From Methanobacteriota archaeon (GTDB lineage: Archaea; Thermoplasmatota; Thermoplasmata; UBA10834), in contig CP070736.1 of the NCBI GenBank assembly GCA_020347645.1, positions 453,184-507,284 on the forward strand: a stretch of 54,101 nt of DNA, given 5' to 3'. The notes under the pieces were generated by a model. It was given only the letters and a program-made list of their open reading frames with translations. It searched no databases and had not been told where the DNA came from. This document shows positions 17,575 to 26,778 of the stretch, piece after piece. Numbering within the stretch: position 1 is the first letter of the stretch; the number at the start of each line of letters is the position of its first letter. A program made the translations under genes and the position numbers.

Positions 17575-18483
17575 TCACTCACGCCCATCTTTAATCTTGT
17601 CGGTTCTTCCACGCGACAACACGATGTACAACCCCATTATGACTAGAGCCCCGCCGATTATTATCCATGGACCCGGTGTTTCCTCCGGCAGCAACAGAAA
17701 CGCAAGTATGGAAGCACCAACAGGCTCGCCGAGCACGCTTGTAGATACGATGTGCGCTGGGACTTTTTTCAACGCGTAGTTAAACATCGTGTGTCCCAGA
17801 ATCGTGGGCACTATTGCGAGCAGAAGAAACAGGGACAGCTCTCGACCTTCGAGAACGATGAGCGTGTCACCTACGAGCACGGCGGCGATGAGGAGCATAA
17901 GCGCGGAGAACAGGTACACGGAGAAGACATACGGACCAAGAGATATCCGTTGGCGGGCGCGTCGTCCAGACAAGAAGTAGATGCCTGCACACAGACCACC
18001 GAGAAACGCAAGAAGGTCGCCGAACAGGGTGTCGCTTGCTTCGCCATAATCAGCAATTGATATGACGCACACGCCTGAGAATGCTATCACGATTCCAATC
18101 GCTGCGGCCCGTCTAACCTTCTCTCTGAGTAGGAAATGAGACATCCCTGCAACGAACATGGGATGGGCTGTGACGAGTATGACGGAGGTGGACACTAGGG
18201 TCAGGCTCAGGGATACTATCCATAGGCCGAAATGGAACGCCAGCGCGACAGCGCTAAGCGCTATGAGCGTCCACTCGGAGACGCGTAGTTGCCTCAGCTC
18301 CGAAAACCCCCTCGACCATAATATGAACGGGGTCAGCAGCGCACACGTGAATATCAGCCTGTAGAATGCGATAACGAATGGACTGGAATCGCTCCACTTG
18401 ATGAAGATGGAAGCGAAGGAGATGGAGACCATGGCGACGAGCACTGCGGAGTATGCTCTTGACGTTTCGTCGCCGGTCACCAC
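17575..18483 (-). CDS. EamA/DMT-superfamily transporter
   Basis: This is a polytopic membrane protein of 302 residues with about ten transmembrane helices in two repeated EamA units, the typical drug/metabolite transporter architecture. Recognisable pieces are the N-terminal SFASIFIKWS, the repeat-ending helix PMFVAGMSHFLLREKVR and the second-repeat equivalent VSTSVLGEPVGASILAFLLLPE. Such proteins usually export amino acids or metabolites. It starts at GTG after a GGGGGAG. It follows the ACT-domain regulator by 48 bases on the same strand, so an amino-acid-linked export role is a reasonable guess. Confidence 0.85.
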   Translation of the reverse strand: MVTGDETSRAYSAVLVAMVSISFASIFIKWSDSSPFVIAFYRLIFTCALLTPFILWSRGFSELRQLRVSEWTLIALSAVALAFHFGLWIVSLSLTLVSTSVILVTAHPMFVAGMSHFLLREKVRRAAAIGIVIAFSGVCVISIADYGEASDTLFGDLLAFLGGLCAGIYFLSGRRARQRISLGPYVFSVYLFSALMLLIAAVLVGDTLIVLEGRELSLFLLLAIVPTILGHTMFNYALKKVPAHIVSTSVLGEPVGASILAFLLLPEETPGPWIIIGGALVIMGLYIVLSRGRTDKIKDGRE

Positions 18484-18531
18484 GAACCACGCTCCCCCGC
18501 AGGCGTAGACATCATTGGGAAGTCCCAGAGA

Positions 18532-19032
18532 TCAGTAGATCGTCACTCCTTTGACGCCTTTCGCCTGGCGAATCAACGGGATCACTTCAGACGGGACCAT
18601 GCTTTCGGTTACGATGAACAATCTCGGCTCCTCGGAAGTCATAGGGTCGTCGACGATTGCCTGCCGTATGCTAATGTTCGACCGAGATAGTACCTCAGCT
18701 ACGCCCGATATTATTCCTGGTTCGTCGGCATTCATAGGCACGATCTCTATCGCACTCCAACCCATGGCCGAGGCGGCGTTCTTGAGGTGATTGGTCGGCA
18801 GCAGCTGAGAGAAGAACTTCTGGAGCGTTGGATCACCCTTTATCGTTTCGATTGTTGACTTGACGACCCTCCGGTCGACTCCTGCAGCCCTGGCGAGCGC
18901 GGAGTCGGCAATCTGTACTTCGCCACAATAGACATGGCTCCGGTCGATGCGCAATCCATATCTGAGCAGGTATCTTGCGACCTTTGCTTGAGACGGATAC
19001 TTCTCGAAGTAATTCGCAATCTTGTCCCACAT
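18532..19032 (-). CDS. ACT-domain transcription regulator (COG2150-like)
   Basis: The protein (about 166 residues from ATG 19032) combines an N-terminal helix-turn-helix-like region (YPSQAKVARYLLRYGL, then ADSALARAAGVDRRVVKSTI) with a C-terminal ACT domain (ADEPGIISGVAEVLSRSNISI). It matches the archaeal family described as predicted regulators of amino acid metabolism. ACT domains bind amino acids. It is divergent from the aromatic/aspartate operon, and a doubled palindrome overlaps both promoters, so control of that operon and of itself is likely. TTG 19047 is a less likely start. Confidence 0.85.
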   Translation of the reverse strand: MWDKIANYFEKYPSQAKVARYLLRYGLRIDRSHVYCGEVQIADSALARAAGVDRRVVKSTIETIKGDPTLQKFFSQLLPTNHLKNAASAMGWSAIEIVPMNADEPGIISGVAEVLSRSNISIRQAIVDDPMTSEEPRLFIVTESMVPSEVIPLIRQAKGVKGVTIY

Positions 19033-19042
19033 GCCAATCGAT

Positions 19043-19087
19043 GACAATATATGTACAACAATAGATTAATATTGTCACATATTGTAC
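19043..19087. promoter_or_regulatory. Doubled palindromic operator in a divergent promoter region
   Basis: Four ATTGT-type half-sites are arranged symmetrically: GACAATAT (19043-19050), GTACAACAAT (19053-19062), ATATTGTC (19069-19076) and ATATTGTAC (19079-19087). The first and third are an exact 8-base inverted repeat; GTACAA (19053-19058) and TTGTAC (19082-19087) are an exact 6-base one. Half-sites on each side are ten bases apart, one helical turn. The only TATA-like core, TTAATATT (19066-19073), lies inside. The array separates the ACT-domain regulator from the aromatic/aspartate operon. Confidence 0.6.
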
Positions 19088-19180
19088 GCCTTCGCACTGC
19101 CACGGGATAGCAAGAGCCATATAGGTCCTGTGCAATCCGACCGCAGTGACAATGATTAGCACGGTAGGAGTTGAACGACA

Positions 19181-19966
19181 ATGCTGGGAAAGACGATAAG
19201 GCTGAGACGCATCTTCGATCAGAAGAGCGGCAATACGGTTATCGTACCGATGGACCACGGAATCTCCCTCGGTCCGGTCAAGGGAATCGCTGATATCAGG
19301 AGCACAGTCGACAGGCTCTCGAAGGCAGGGGCATCAGCCATCGTCATTCACAAAGGCTTGGTCCCGCACGTAGGTCCCGCGGTGGGGTCATCTCTTGGAC
19401 TCATAGTGCACTTGTCTGCGAGCACCTCGATGTCTCCAGACCCTAACGCGAAGGTGTTGGTTGCGAGCGCCGATGCTGCAGCCTCACTCGGAGCAGACGC
19501 GATATCTATACACTGCAACGTCGGGAGTGACACCGAAGACGAAATGATATCGGACTTCGGACTCATCTCGGACAGGTGCACCGAACTCGGCATCCCTTTG
19601 CTCGCCATGTGTTACCCCAGAGGCAAGAACATCAAGAACCAGTTCGACGTGGATGCGGTCAAACACGCTGCGAGGCTGGCGGCCGAGCTCGGAGCGGACA
19701 TCGTGAAGACGAACTACACCGGCTCGCGGGACTCCTTTAAGGAGGTCGTAAAGGGAACCCCCGTGCCCGTCGTGATAGCGGGCGGACCCAAGATGGACTC
19801 GGACATCGCACTGCTGGAAATGGTCAGCGACGCTATGGCCGCAGGTGCGAAAGGAGTCTCGATAGGCAGAAACGTCTTCCAGCACGACGATGTGGAAGCG
19901 ATTGCCAAGGCGATCGCCAGAGTCGTCTTCGAGGGAATGGCGCCAGAGGACGCTTATAGGCGGTGA
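19181..19966 (+). CDS. aroA': 2-amino-3,7-dideoxy-D-threo-hept-6-ulosonate synthase (ADH synthase)
   Basis: This class I aldolase-fold enzyme condenses L-aspartate semialdehyde with 6-deoxy-5-ketofructose 1-phosphate. It is the first step of the archaeal shikimate route that replaces DAHP synthase. Landmarks are the phosphate/active-site segment PMDHGISLG (Asp25-His26), the Schiff-base Lys176 in DIVKTNYTG, and the C-terminal phosphate-binding GVSIGRNVFQ. Length of 261 residues is normal. A GGAG lies about ten bases before the ATG. It heads the twelve-gene operon. Its substrate aspartate semialdehyde is produced by the asd and aspartate kinase genes at the operon's other end. Confidence 0.95.
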   Translation: MLGKTIRLRRIFDQKSGNTVIVPMDHGISLGPVKGIADIRSTVDRLSKAGASAIVIHKGLVPHVGPAVGSSLGLIVHLSASTSMSPDPNAKVLVASADAAASLGADAISIHCNVGSDTEDEMISDFGLISDRCTELGIPLLAMCYPRGKNIKNQFDVDAVKHAARLAAELGADIVKTNYTGSRDSFKEVVKGTPVPVVIAGGPKMDSDIALLEMVSDAMAAGAKGVSIGRNVFQHDDVEAIAKAIARVVFEGMAPEDAYRR

Positions 19967-19970
19967 CACC

Positions 19971-21002
19971 CTGACCGACCGCCAGGTTTGGATCGGGGCG
20001 ATCTCCCATCCCAGCAGAGAGAGCAGGAAGAAGATCGTCCTGAGTGCATTGGAGAACGGTTTCGATACGATAGTCCTCGAGAAGAAGGATTCGGCATTCA
20101 CGAAGCTCGGGAAATTCAGGACAATCACGCTGTCAGGCAAGACCCTCACTGAGGGCGGCGAGCCCGTCGGAAAGATCGTCGAGATAGCCAAGAAGGAGGA
20201 CGAGTTAAAGGCCAAGCGACTAGCAGAAAAGGGCGAGAGCGTCGTCATCTCAGCGAAGGACTGGAAGATCATTCCTCTCGAGAACCTTATCGTCCATTTC
20301 CAGGGCACAAATGCGAGCCTGTTAATGATGGCTCGAACTGCAGACGAGGCGAAGCTCTTCTTCGAGACGATGGAACATGGTTCCGACGGCGTCGTCTTCG
20401 TTCCCTCAGACACGAAAGAGCTGACAAAGCTGCGAAAGATTATGGAGGCGGGTGCCCCCAAGGTCGACCTCAGAGAGGGCAAGATCGCCGTCCTCCGACA
20501 GTTGGGGCTCGGCGACAGAGTGTGCATCGACACGTGTTCTGTCCTGCGAATCGGAGAGGGCATGCTAATAGGCAATCAGTCTTCGTGCATGTTCCTCATA
20601 CACTCGGAGACCATCGAATCCGAATACGCCGCATCGCGGCCGTTTCGGGTCAATGCTGGGCCGGTCCACGCATACATACTAATGCCAGACGGAAGCACCA
20701 GGTATCTGTCTGAGTTGAGGGGCGGTGAGGAGGTTCTCGTCGTCGATTCGGACGGACATACCAGAAAGGCGATCATTGGACGGACCAAGGTCGAACGAAG
20801 ACCTCTGCTGCTAATTGAAGCGGAAGTCGACGGTTCGAGGTATTCAACCATCGTCCAGAATGCCGAGACGATTCGAGTCTATTCTAAAGGGAAGGTCGTG
20901 TCCGTGTCCAAGCTCAAGATAGGCGATCCGATTCTTCTCAGGCTGGAGAAGGGAGGACGTCACTTTGGGATGTATGTCGAGGAGACTATACAGGAGATGT
21001 GA
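19971..21002 (+). CDS. aroB': 3-dehydroquinate synthase II, CTG start proposed
   Basis: AroB' oxidatively deaminates and cyclises ADH to 3-dehydroquinate using NAD. Characteristic blocks are ALENGFDTIVLEK, GSDGVVFVPSD, GDRVCIDTCSVLRIGEGMLIG, AGPVHAYILMPDG and YLSELRGGEEVL. The frame is open further upstream, but those codons lie inside the ADH synthase gene and look unlike the family. The family N-terminus (RQVWIGAISHPSRE) begins right after a CTG at 19971, which is three bases behind GGTGAC overlapping the previous stop. ATG 19890 would need a 77-base overlap. The CTG start is inferred; the product is certain. Confidence 0.93.
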   Translation: MTDRQVWIGAISHPSRESRKKIVLSALENGFDTIVLEKKDSAFTKLGKFRTITLSGKTLTEGGEPVGKIVEIAKKEDELKAKRLAEKGESVVISAKDWKIIPLENLIVHFQGTNASLLMMARTADEAKLFFETMEHGSDGVVFVPSDTKELTKLRKIMEAGAPKVDLREGKIAVLRQLGLGDRVCIDTCSVLRIGEGMLIGNQSSCMFLIHSETIESEYAASRPFRVNAGPVHAYILMPDGSTRYLSELRGGEEVLVVDSDGHTRKAIIGRTKVERRPLLLIEAEVDGSRYSTIVQNAETIRVYSKGKVVSVSKLKIGDPILLRLEKGGRHFGMYVEETIQEM

Positions 21003-22498
21003 TGATGACGCTCGTAGTCGCTTCTCTTGTTGAGAGAGGCGTTGCCGGAGTATCTCGCTCATCAAAAAGGGCTTTCGATGCAGGCGCAGACTTGGTCGAG
21101 GTCAGGCTTGACCATATCCGAAATATCGACAGGAACGAGCGGCTTATACACGAAGCGAGAGCCGCCGCAGAGGGACCCGCGATTGCGACTTTGAGGTCCG
21201 CAGGAGAAGGAGGGCGATCCCAGTCGAAAGGCAAGGCCAGGCACGCCCTGCTGCGAGAGATTGCAGACGCAGGCTTCGAATACATCGATATTGAATCTGC
21301 AAGAGACGGACCGATGCTAGAGCAGCTCATGTCGTCTGGCAGGCGTTCGAGGACGATAGCATCGTTCCACTTCGCGAAGCCGGCCACGAAGGAGCGGGTC
21401 AGGGTCCGTCTCAAGCGGGGACTTACCGAAGCCGATGTGTCGAAAGTGGCCATGCCCTGCGAAAACGCCGCTCAAGCCGTTGTTCTCGCGGAGCTGGCCT
21501 TGGAGCTGGCAAAGGAGCCCAAGCCCTTCGCTCTGATGGGAATGGGCATCCAAGGACAGCTTACGCGCGCGTGCGCATCTGGAATGGGATCCAAATTCGT
21601 CTATGCTTGTCTCGAAGGACACGAAGCCGCGCCCGGGCAGTTGGAGATACGGACACAGACCCGCCTTCTGGACAAGGACCGCGTTGTTCTCGGCCTGATA
21701 GGACATCCCGTCTCGCACTCGGTGTCAAAACCCATGCAGGAGGCAGCGCTGAGAAGTGCGGGTATGAGTGGCATCTACCTTCCTCTGGACATTCCGCCGA
21801 GATCCATGAATAAGGCGATTGTTGACACGCTCTTCGATATCGGCTTTGATGGTCTCAACGTGACTGTGCCTAACAAGCACAAGGCGTACCTGATATGCGA
21901 CACGAGAAGGTCATCTGCAGAGGCAAGTAAGGCAGTTAACACGCTGTGGAGACGGCGAAGGAAGATTGTCGGAGATAACACAGACCTAATCGGGTTTGGC
22001 AGGCTGCTTGAATCAAAAAAGATACGAGTGGCGGATGCCGAAACCCTCGTTGTCGGAGCAGGCGGAGCGGCCCGCGCTGCGTGCAGGGTCCTCAGCGACA
22101 AGGGGGCAAATGTTACTGTCGCTGCCCGTCGAGCGAAACCTGCAGAAGAAACCGCAAGGATGTGCAGAGGGAGACACAAGGTGATCTCATCGCTCAGAGC
22201 CCCGGGCGAGAGTTATGATCTGGTGGTGAACGCCACACCAATCGGAACCGCGGGCACCGCGGATGAGCGGTCAAATCTGCCAGTTTGCGTATTGCGAAAC
22301 GCTCGAGTCTTCGTGGACCTAGTATACAATCCTTCTGAGACTCTGAGCATGAGGATCGCCAAGAGCCACGGGTGCAAGGTCCACGGTGGGCTGGAAATGC
22401 TGGTTCGTCAGGGAGAGGCCGCCTTCGAGATTTGGACGGGAATATCGCCGGATGTGGCGAAGATGAGACAGGCAGCACGTAAGGCGGTGAGCCGTTGA
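21002..22498 (+). CDS. aroDE: Bifunctional 3-dehydroquinate dehydratase (type I)/shikimate dehydrogenase
   Basis: Residues 1 to about 225 are a type I dehydroquinase: EVRLDHIRNID, the IASFHF strand with the conserved histidine region, and the Schiff-base-type lysine near VSKVAMPC. From about 230 a shikimate dehydrogenase follows: GLIGHPVSHSVSKPMQ, the substrate-binding NVTVPNKHKAY, the Rossmann GAGGAARAACRVL and NATPIGT. The fusion carries out two consecutive steps and is known in plants and some bacteria and archaea. The start lies in a GTGATGATG cluster (20999, 21002, 21005) overlapping the aroB' stop. Confidence 0.94.
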   Translation: MMTLVVASLVERGVAGVSRSSKRAFDAGADLVEVRLDHIRNIDRNERLIHEARAAAEGPAIATLRSAGEGGRSQSKGKARHALLREIADAGFEYIDIESARDGPMLEQLMSSGRRSRTIASFHFAKPATKERVRVRLKRGLTEADVSKVAMPCENAAQAVVLAELALELAKEPKPFALMGMGIQGQLTRACASGMGSKFVYACLEGHEAAPGQLEIRTQTRLLDKDRVVLGLIGHPVSHSVSKPMQEAALRSAGMSGIYLPLDIPPRSMNKAIVDTLFDIGFDGLNVTVPNKHKAYLICDTRRSSAEASKAVNTLWRRRRKIVGDNTDLIGFGRLLESKKIRVADAETLVVGAGGAARAACRVLSDKGANVTVAARRAKPAEETARMCRGRHKVISSLRAPGESYDLVVNATPIGTAGTADERSNLPVCVLRNARVFVDLVYNPSETLSMRIAKSHGCKVHGGLEMLVRQGEAAFEIWTGISPDVAKMRQAARKAVSR

Positions 22499-23361
22499 TA
22501 GGAAAAGCCGCATGTCGCGGTGCGGTAACGATCGTGAACGCCATAGCCTGCGGCAAAGGAGCGGCTTTTGGAATCACGCTGGAGACGGACGTACACTCGG
22601 ACCTAGTCAATGGAGAAGGTCCGATATTGGTCGATGGTGCCGAGGAGGGCGAGGAACTCGTGGGGGGATGCGTGCGGACTGTAATGGACAACGCTGGCTG
22701 CGACCTGGTCCACGGAAAAGTGACGGTGAGGTCGGACATTCCCATCTCCCGCGGACTGAAGAGCAGCAGCGCGACAACGAACGCCGTTGTATTATCAGCT
22801 TCGCGCGCCTTGGGAGCAGAATTGACGGACGAAGACATACTCAACATCGCCATAGACGAATCCATCAAAGCTGGCGTGACGGTCACGGGAGCGTTCGATG
22901 ACGCTGCCGCATGCTTCTACGGAGACATGGTCGTAACGGACAACGCCAAGAGGACCATACTAAAGGTCGACAAGATTGACGAAGGACTCGAAGTCGTCAT
23001 ACACGTTCCGAAAAGGAGGATTTCCAAGGCTGATGTGAGCATTGAAATGTTTGCCAATCATCGGTCCCAATTCGAGGAAGCGCTCCGCCTCGCTCTGAAG
23101 GGAGAATACGCAGCGGCGATGGACCTCAACTCGAGGCTATGCTCGGACGTACTGGACATCTCCAACGAGATAGCGGAAACTGCAAAGGCCAAGGGCGCGC
23201 ACGCCGCTGGCATTACGGGCACCGGCCCAGCCACCGTCGTCTTATGCGACAGAGACAGAGTTCAGGACATGATCGACGCCTTCGGAGAGGGGGACGCCGA
23301 AATCCTGAGGGCAAGACTCAACCATACCTGTTCCAGGGAGGTGGTTCCACGGCTCTTGTAG
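22495..23361 (+). CDS. aroK: Shikimate kinase, GHMP (archaeal) type
   Basis: This archaeal shikimate kinase phosphorylates shikimate but belongs to the GHMP superfamily, not the P-loop AroK family. The N-terminus GAVTIVNAIACGKGAAFGI matches the family. The ATP-binding motif is PISRGLKSSSATTNA (about 83-97), and the C-terminal motif is GITGTGPATVVL. It starts at TTG 22495, overlapping the aroDE stop (TTGA), three bases after GGTGAG. This is the same spacing seen at the proposed CTG starts. It ends in TAG, which overlaps the next gene's GTG. Confidence 0.94.
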   Translation: MIGKAACRGAVTIVNAIACGKGAAFGITLETDVHSDLVNGEGPILVDGAEEGEELVGGCVRTVMDNAGCDLVHGKVTVRSDIPISRGLKSSSATTNAVVLSASRALGAELTDEDILNIAIDESIKAGVTVTGAFDDAAACFYGDMVVTDNAKRTILKVDKIDEGLEVVIHVPKRRISKADVSIEMFANHRSQFEEALRLALKGEYAAAMDLNSRLCSDVLDISNEIAETAKAKGAHAAGITGTGPATVVLCDRDRVQDMIDAFGEGDAEILRARLNHTCSREVVPRLL

Positions 23362-24620
23362 TGAAATCATCAACGGCAAACGGCACTGTCACAGCCCCGC
23401 CATCCAAGTCGTACACCCATAGAGCTATGGTTCTCGGGGCACTCACGGGTTCGAACTTCTCGTTGAAGAAGCCGCTCATGTCGGAGGATACGAAAGCCAC
23501 CCTGGAATCCCTGCAAAGAATGGGTGCTGAAGTTGATATCTATCCCAGCTACCTAAGACTGCGCCTCGAAGAACTGACAGCCCCGGCTGAACCAATCAAC
23601 GCACGCAACTCCGGCACCACCATTCGCCTGTTGACTGCGTTGGCCTCGCTGCTGCCGGCAACGACGACCCTCACAGGCGACGCCAGCCTAACGAAGAGGC
23701 CGATGGGGCCGCTGATGGACGCTCTAACACAGCTCGGCGCCAGCTGTGTGTATATAGGTCAATCTGGAAGGCCGCCGCTGAGAATAAAAGGGCCTATTTC
23801 CAAGACGCATGCGGAAGTCAAGGGTGACGTCAGCTCACAATTCATATCATCTCTGCTGATAGCGTGTACTCAGAAGAAGGAGGATACGAAGCTGAACATC
23901 ACGGGCCAGATCACCTCCAGACCATATGTGGACATCACCCTGGACATGCTTGACCGGTTCGGCGCAAAGGTAGAAGAAAGTCCGTCGGGCTTCGAAATCC
24001 CTGGGAGACAGATCCTTGAAAGGGAATCGTACGCCATCCCAGGGGATTTCTCGTCTGCGGCATTCCTCTTCGCAGCCGCAGCCATTACTGGTGGACGTGT
24101 AGCCGTGAGACAGCTCGACAGTAAGTCGCCGCAAGGAGACAAAGCCATTATTGGACTGCTCGAAAGATTCGGCGCTTCGGTGTCCAGACAACCACATGCG
24201 ACGACGGTCAGCGGAGGCGCTCTCAGAGGAATGGAGGTGAATGTGCGAGCCATACCTGATCTATTCCCGATACTCGCCGTAGTGGGCGCAGTATCCGATG
24301 GCAAAACGGTCTTGAAGGGAGGAGAAAACCTTCGCGTCAAGGAGAGCGACAGAATCGCAACTACTGTCCGATTCCTCCAGGACATGGGAGCCAGAATACT
24401 CCCCAAGGATGACGGCTGCGAGATAATTGGCGTGCCAAGGTTGAATGGCGCAAAGGTGGACACCCAGGGGGACCACAGAATACTTATGGCAGCAACGATT
24501 GCAGCTCTGGTATCCACCACCGACACGGTAATCGAGGACGACGAATCGTACAGGATATCATACCCAGGTTTCATAAGAGACCTGCACCAGCTCGGATGCA
24601 GAGTAGAGGTGAGAAAATGA
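23361..24620 (+). CDS. aroA: 5-enolpyruvylshikimate-3-phosphate synthase
   Basis: EPSP synthase transfers the enolpyruvyl group of PEP to shikimate 3-phosphate. Motifs are the N-terminal APPSKSYTHRAMVLGAL, the NSGTTIRLL segment, the SSQFISSLL strand, the PEP/catalytic-loop region GENLRVKESDRI and the C-terminal DHRILMAA. Length is 419 residues from GTG 23361, which shares its first base with the aroK TAG stop. The longer frame upstream lies inside aroK and is not coding. The gene overlaps aroC by four bases. Confidence 0.96.
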   Translation: MKSSTANGTVTAPPSKSYTHRAMVLGALTGSNFSLKKPLMSEDTKATLESLQRMGAEVDIYPSYLRLRLEELTAPAEPINARNSGTTIRLLTALASLLPATTTLTGDASLTKRPMGPLMDALTQLGASCVYIGQSGRPPLRIKGPISKTHAEVKGDVSSQFISSLLIACTQKKEDTKLNITGQITSRPYVDITLDMLDRFGAKVEESPSGFEIPGRQILERESYAIPGDFSSAAFLFAAAAITGGRVAVRQLDSKSPQGDKAIIGLLERFGASVSRQPHATTVSGGALRGMEVNVRAIPDLFPILAVVGAVSDGKTVLKGGENLRVKESDRIATTVRFLQDMGARILPKDDGCEIIGVPRLNGAKVDTQGDHRILMAATIAALVSTTDTVIEDDESYRISYPGFIRDLHQLGCRVEVRK

Positions 24621-25693
24621 ACACGCTCGGGAACGCTTACAGGATCAGCATATTTGGCTCCAGCCACGGCCCTTTTGTGGGGGCGTCCGCCGAAGGATGC
24701 CCTCCGGGCGAGAAGATCTCCGAGACTGCGATACAGATACAGCTAGACCGAAGGGCCCCGGGCAAGAGCCCCGTTGCCACACCTCGCAAGGAGAGGGACC
24801 GCGTGGAGGTGGTCTCCGGCCTGCTAGACGGCATGACTACCGGCGCGCCCATTGTTGGGTTGATCGTCAACCGGGACTGCGACTCATCCCCTTATGACGC
24901 TTTCAAGAGAGTGCCAAGGCCAGGTCATGCGGATTACACGGCCGCCGTAAAATACAGAGGACACAATGATCACAGAGGCGGCGGACAGTTCTCAGGGCGC
25001 ATGACAGCCGGACTAGTATTCGCGGGAGCTGTCGCGCGACAGGTTCTGGAGAGGCGGAAAATCAGGTTCCTCGCTCAGACAATCCAAATCGGCGACGTCG
25101 CGCTCAGCAAGAGAGTTCCATTCAGCGCGGCTGAGAAGCTGGTGCGAGCTAACGCAGTAGGTTGCGCAGATCGCGAGACCGCGGAACGCATGAAGGACGT
25201 AATCGTAAAGGCCCACGAAGACAAGGATAGTGTCGGGGGAGTCATCAAATGCACCGTGCTCGGAGTGCCTGCGGGAATTGGAGAGCCCTTCTTTGGGTCC
25301 ATAGAAAGCCAAATGTCAGCGATGATGTTCTCCATTCCAGGGGTGAAGGGCGTGGAGTTCGGATCTGGCTTCGCGAGCGCTACGATGAGAGGCAGCGCTA
25401 GCAACGATCAGTTCGTTGTGAAGCGTGGGAAGATAGAGACAAGGACGAATAACTGTGGCGGCGTGCTCGGAGGCATTTCGACCGGGATGCCGGTGGAATT
25501 CAATGTGGCGTTCAAGCCGACATCGTCCATCGCCACGCCGCAGATGAGCGTCGACATTGAAGATATGAAACCTGTCGAACTTGTAGTAAAGGGCAGACAT
25601 GACCCGTGCATCGTTCCCAGAGCAGTGCCGGTCGTCGAGAACTCCGCGGCAGCCGTGATATTGGATGAGATGCTTCAGGGGGGGTTCATCTGA
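24617..25693 (+). CDS. aroC: Chorismate synthase
   Basis: AroC removes phosphate from EPSP to give chorismate and needs reduced FMN. Clear motifs are GSSHGPFVGASAEGCP near the N-terminus, RPGHADYTAAVKYRG, the RGGGQFSGRMTAGLV flavin/substrate segment and KGRHDPCIVPRAVPVVE near the end. At 358 residues it is full length. The ATG overlaps the aroA stop (ATGA), and its TGA overlaps the proposed CTG start of the next gene. It is the last common step before the tyrosine branch encoded directly downstream. Confidence 0.97.
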   Translation: MNTLGNAYRISIFGSSHGPFVGASAEGCPPGEKISETAIQIQLDRRAPGKSPVATPRKERDRVEVVSGLLDGMTTGAPIVGLIVNRDCDSSPYDAFKRVPRPGHADYTAAVKYRGHNDHRGGGQFSGRMTAGLVFAGAVARQVLERRKIRFLAQTIQIGDVALSKRVPFSAAEKLVRANAVGCADRETAERMKDVIVKAHEDKDSVGGVIKCTVLGVPAGIGEPFFGSIESQMSAMMFSIPGVKGVEFGSGFASATMRGSASNDQFVVKRGKIETRTNNCGGVLGGISTGMPVEFNVAFKPTSSIATPQMSVDIEDMKPVELVVKGRHDPCIVPRAVPVVENSAAAVILDEMLQGGFI

Positions 25694-26778
25694 CTGCAGC
25701 GGAAATCGAGTCTCTGCGCGAACAGATAAGCGCGATAGACGAGGAGATTCTATCCTTGGTGGGAAGACGATTGGAGACAGCACAGGAGATTGGCAGGACC
25801 AAACGCAAGGATAACCTTGGCATAAGAGATTCCTCGCGCGAGGAACTCGTCGTAAGAAGTGCCGCCGCCAAGGCCGCAGAGGCTGGTGTCGACAGAAGAA
25901 CCGCCTCCGCGATCATGGAGACTCTGATTGACGCGGCCGTCCACACCCAAGACGAACAGGCGGAGTTACCCCTCGACGGCAGCAGCGCATTGGTCGTAGG
26001 TGCCGGAAAGATGGGGGCTTGGGCCTCGAGATTCCTGTCGAACAGAGGTGCTTCGGTCTCAGTCTTCGACCCGAGGGCTGAATTGGAGGGATACCCTAAC
26101 GTGGAGTCTCCCGAGGAGGTCGCCCGCGAAGCCGACCTGATAGTCATTGCTAGCCCTTTGGGGACCGCTGATTCAGACATGAAGCTGATAATGTCGTCGT
26201 CGCCCTCCGGGGTGATCTTCGACCTGTGCAGCGTCAAGACTCATTTGCGAAAGACATTGCTCGAAGCCGTCAGCAAGGGATTCAAAGTAACTAGCGTTCA
26301 CCCGATGTTCGGACCCAGCACCCCAACGCTGACGGGAAGGAACATTCTAGTTTGCAGCTGCGGTTGTGCGGAGGCTGACGAATCTGCCAGACACTTGTTC
26401 GAACAATCAGGCGCTGAGGTGGTAGAAGTGGCCCTGGACGAGCACGACGAACTGATTGCCTACATCCTTGGTGCGCCTCACCTGTGCGCGCTCTTGTTCG
26501 GACTCGTAGTAGCGAGGTCATCTTATCCTATCGAAGTGCTCAACCCGATTCAGGGGCCGTCATTCTCGAAACTTGCAGAGCTGGCTGACGGCATCGCCGG
26601 CGAGAGCAGACGCGTATATCACGACATCCAGAGACTTAACCCACAATCGGCTTCAGTGCTCGATTCGATGGCGGCCATCATCGATATGCTGAGGGAGGCT
26701 TCACTTGGAGATGATCCCGCGGCCTTCGCCGAGATGATGGACGAGGAAAGGGAGTACTTCAGAAGGTGGTCGAAATGA
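25690..26778 (+). CDS. tyrA: Chorismate mutase/prephenate dehydrogenase fusion, CTG start proposed
   Basis: Residues 1 to about 85 are an AroQ-type chorismate mutase: the first helix ESLREQISAIDEEILSLVGRR carries the conserved active-site arginine and is followed by the second basic segment. From about 98 a prephenate dehydrogenase follows with Rossmann ALVVGAGKMGAW, LCSVKTHLRKT and SVHPMFGPS. The first ordinary start in frame (TTG 25753 or GTG 25756) would remove most of helix 1. CTG 25690 overlaps the aroC TGA (CTGA) and lies five bases behind a run of seven Gs. The pair of activities converts chorismate to 4-hydroxyphenylpyruvate. Confidence 0.92.
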   Translation: MTAAEIESLREQISAIDEEILSLVGRRLETAQEIGRTKRKDNLGIRDSSREELVVRSAAAKAAEAGVDRRTASAIMETLIDAAVHTQDEQAELPLDGSSALVVGAGKMGAWASRFLSNRGASVSVFDPRAELEGYPNVESPEEVAREADLIVIASPLGTADSDMKLIMSSSPSGVIFDLCSVKTHLRKTLLEAVSKGFKVTSVHPMFGPSTPTLTGRNILVCSCGCAEADESARHLFEQSGAEVVEVALDEHDELIAYILGAPHLCALLFGLVVARSSYPIEVLNPIQGPSFSKLAELADGIAGESRRVYHDIQRLNPQSASVLDSMAAIIDMLREASLGDDPAAFAEMMDEEREYFRRWSK

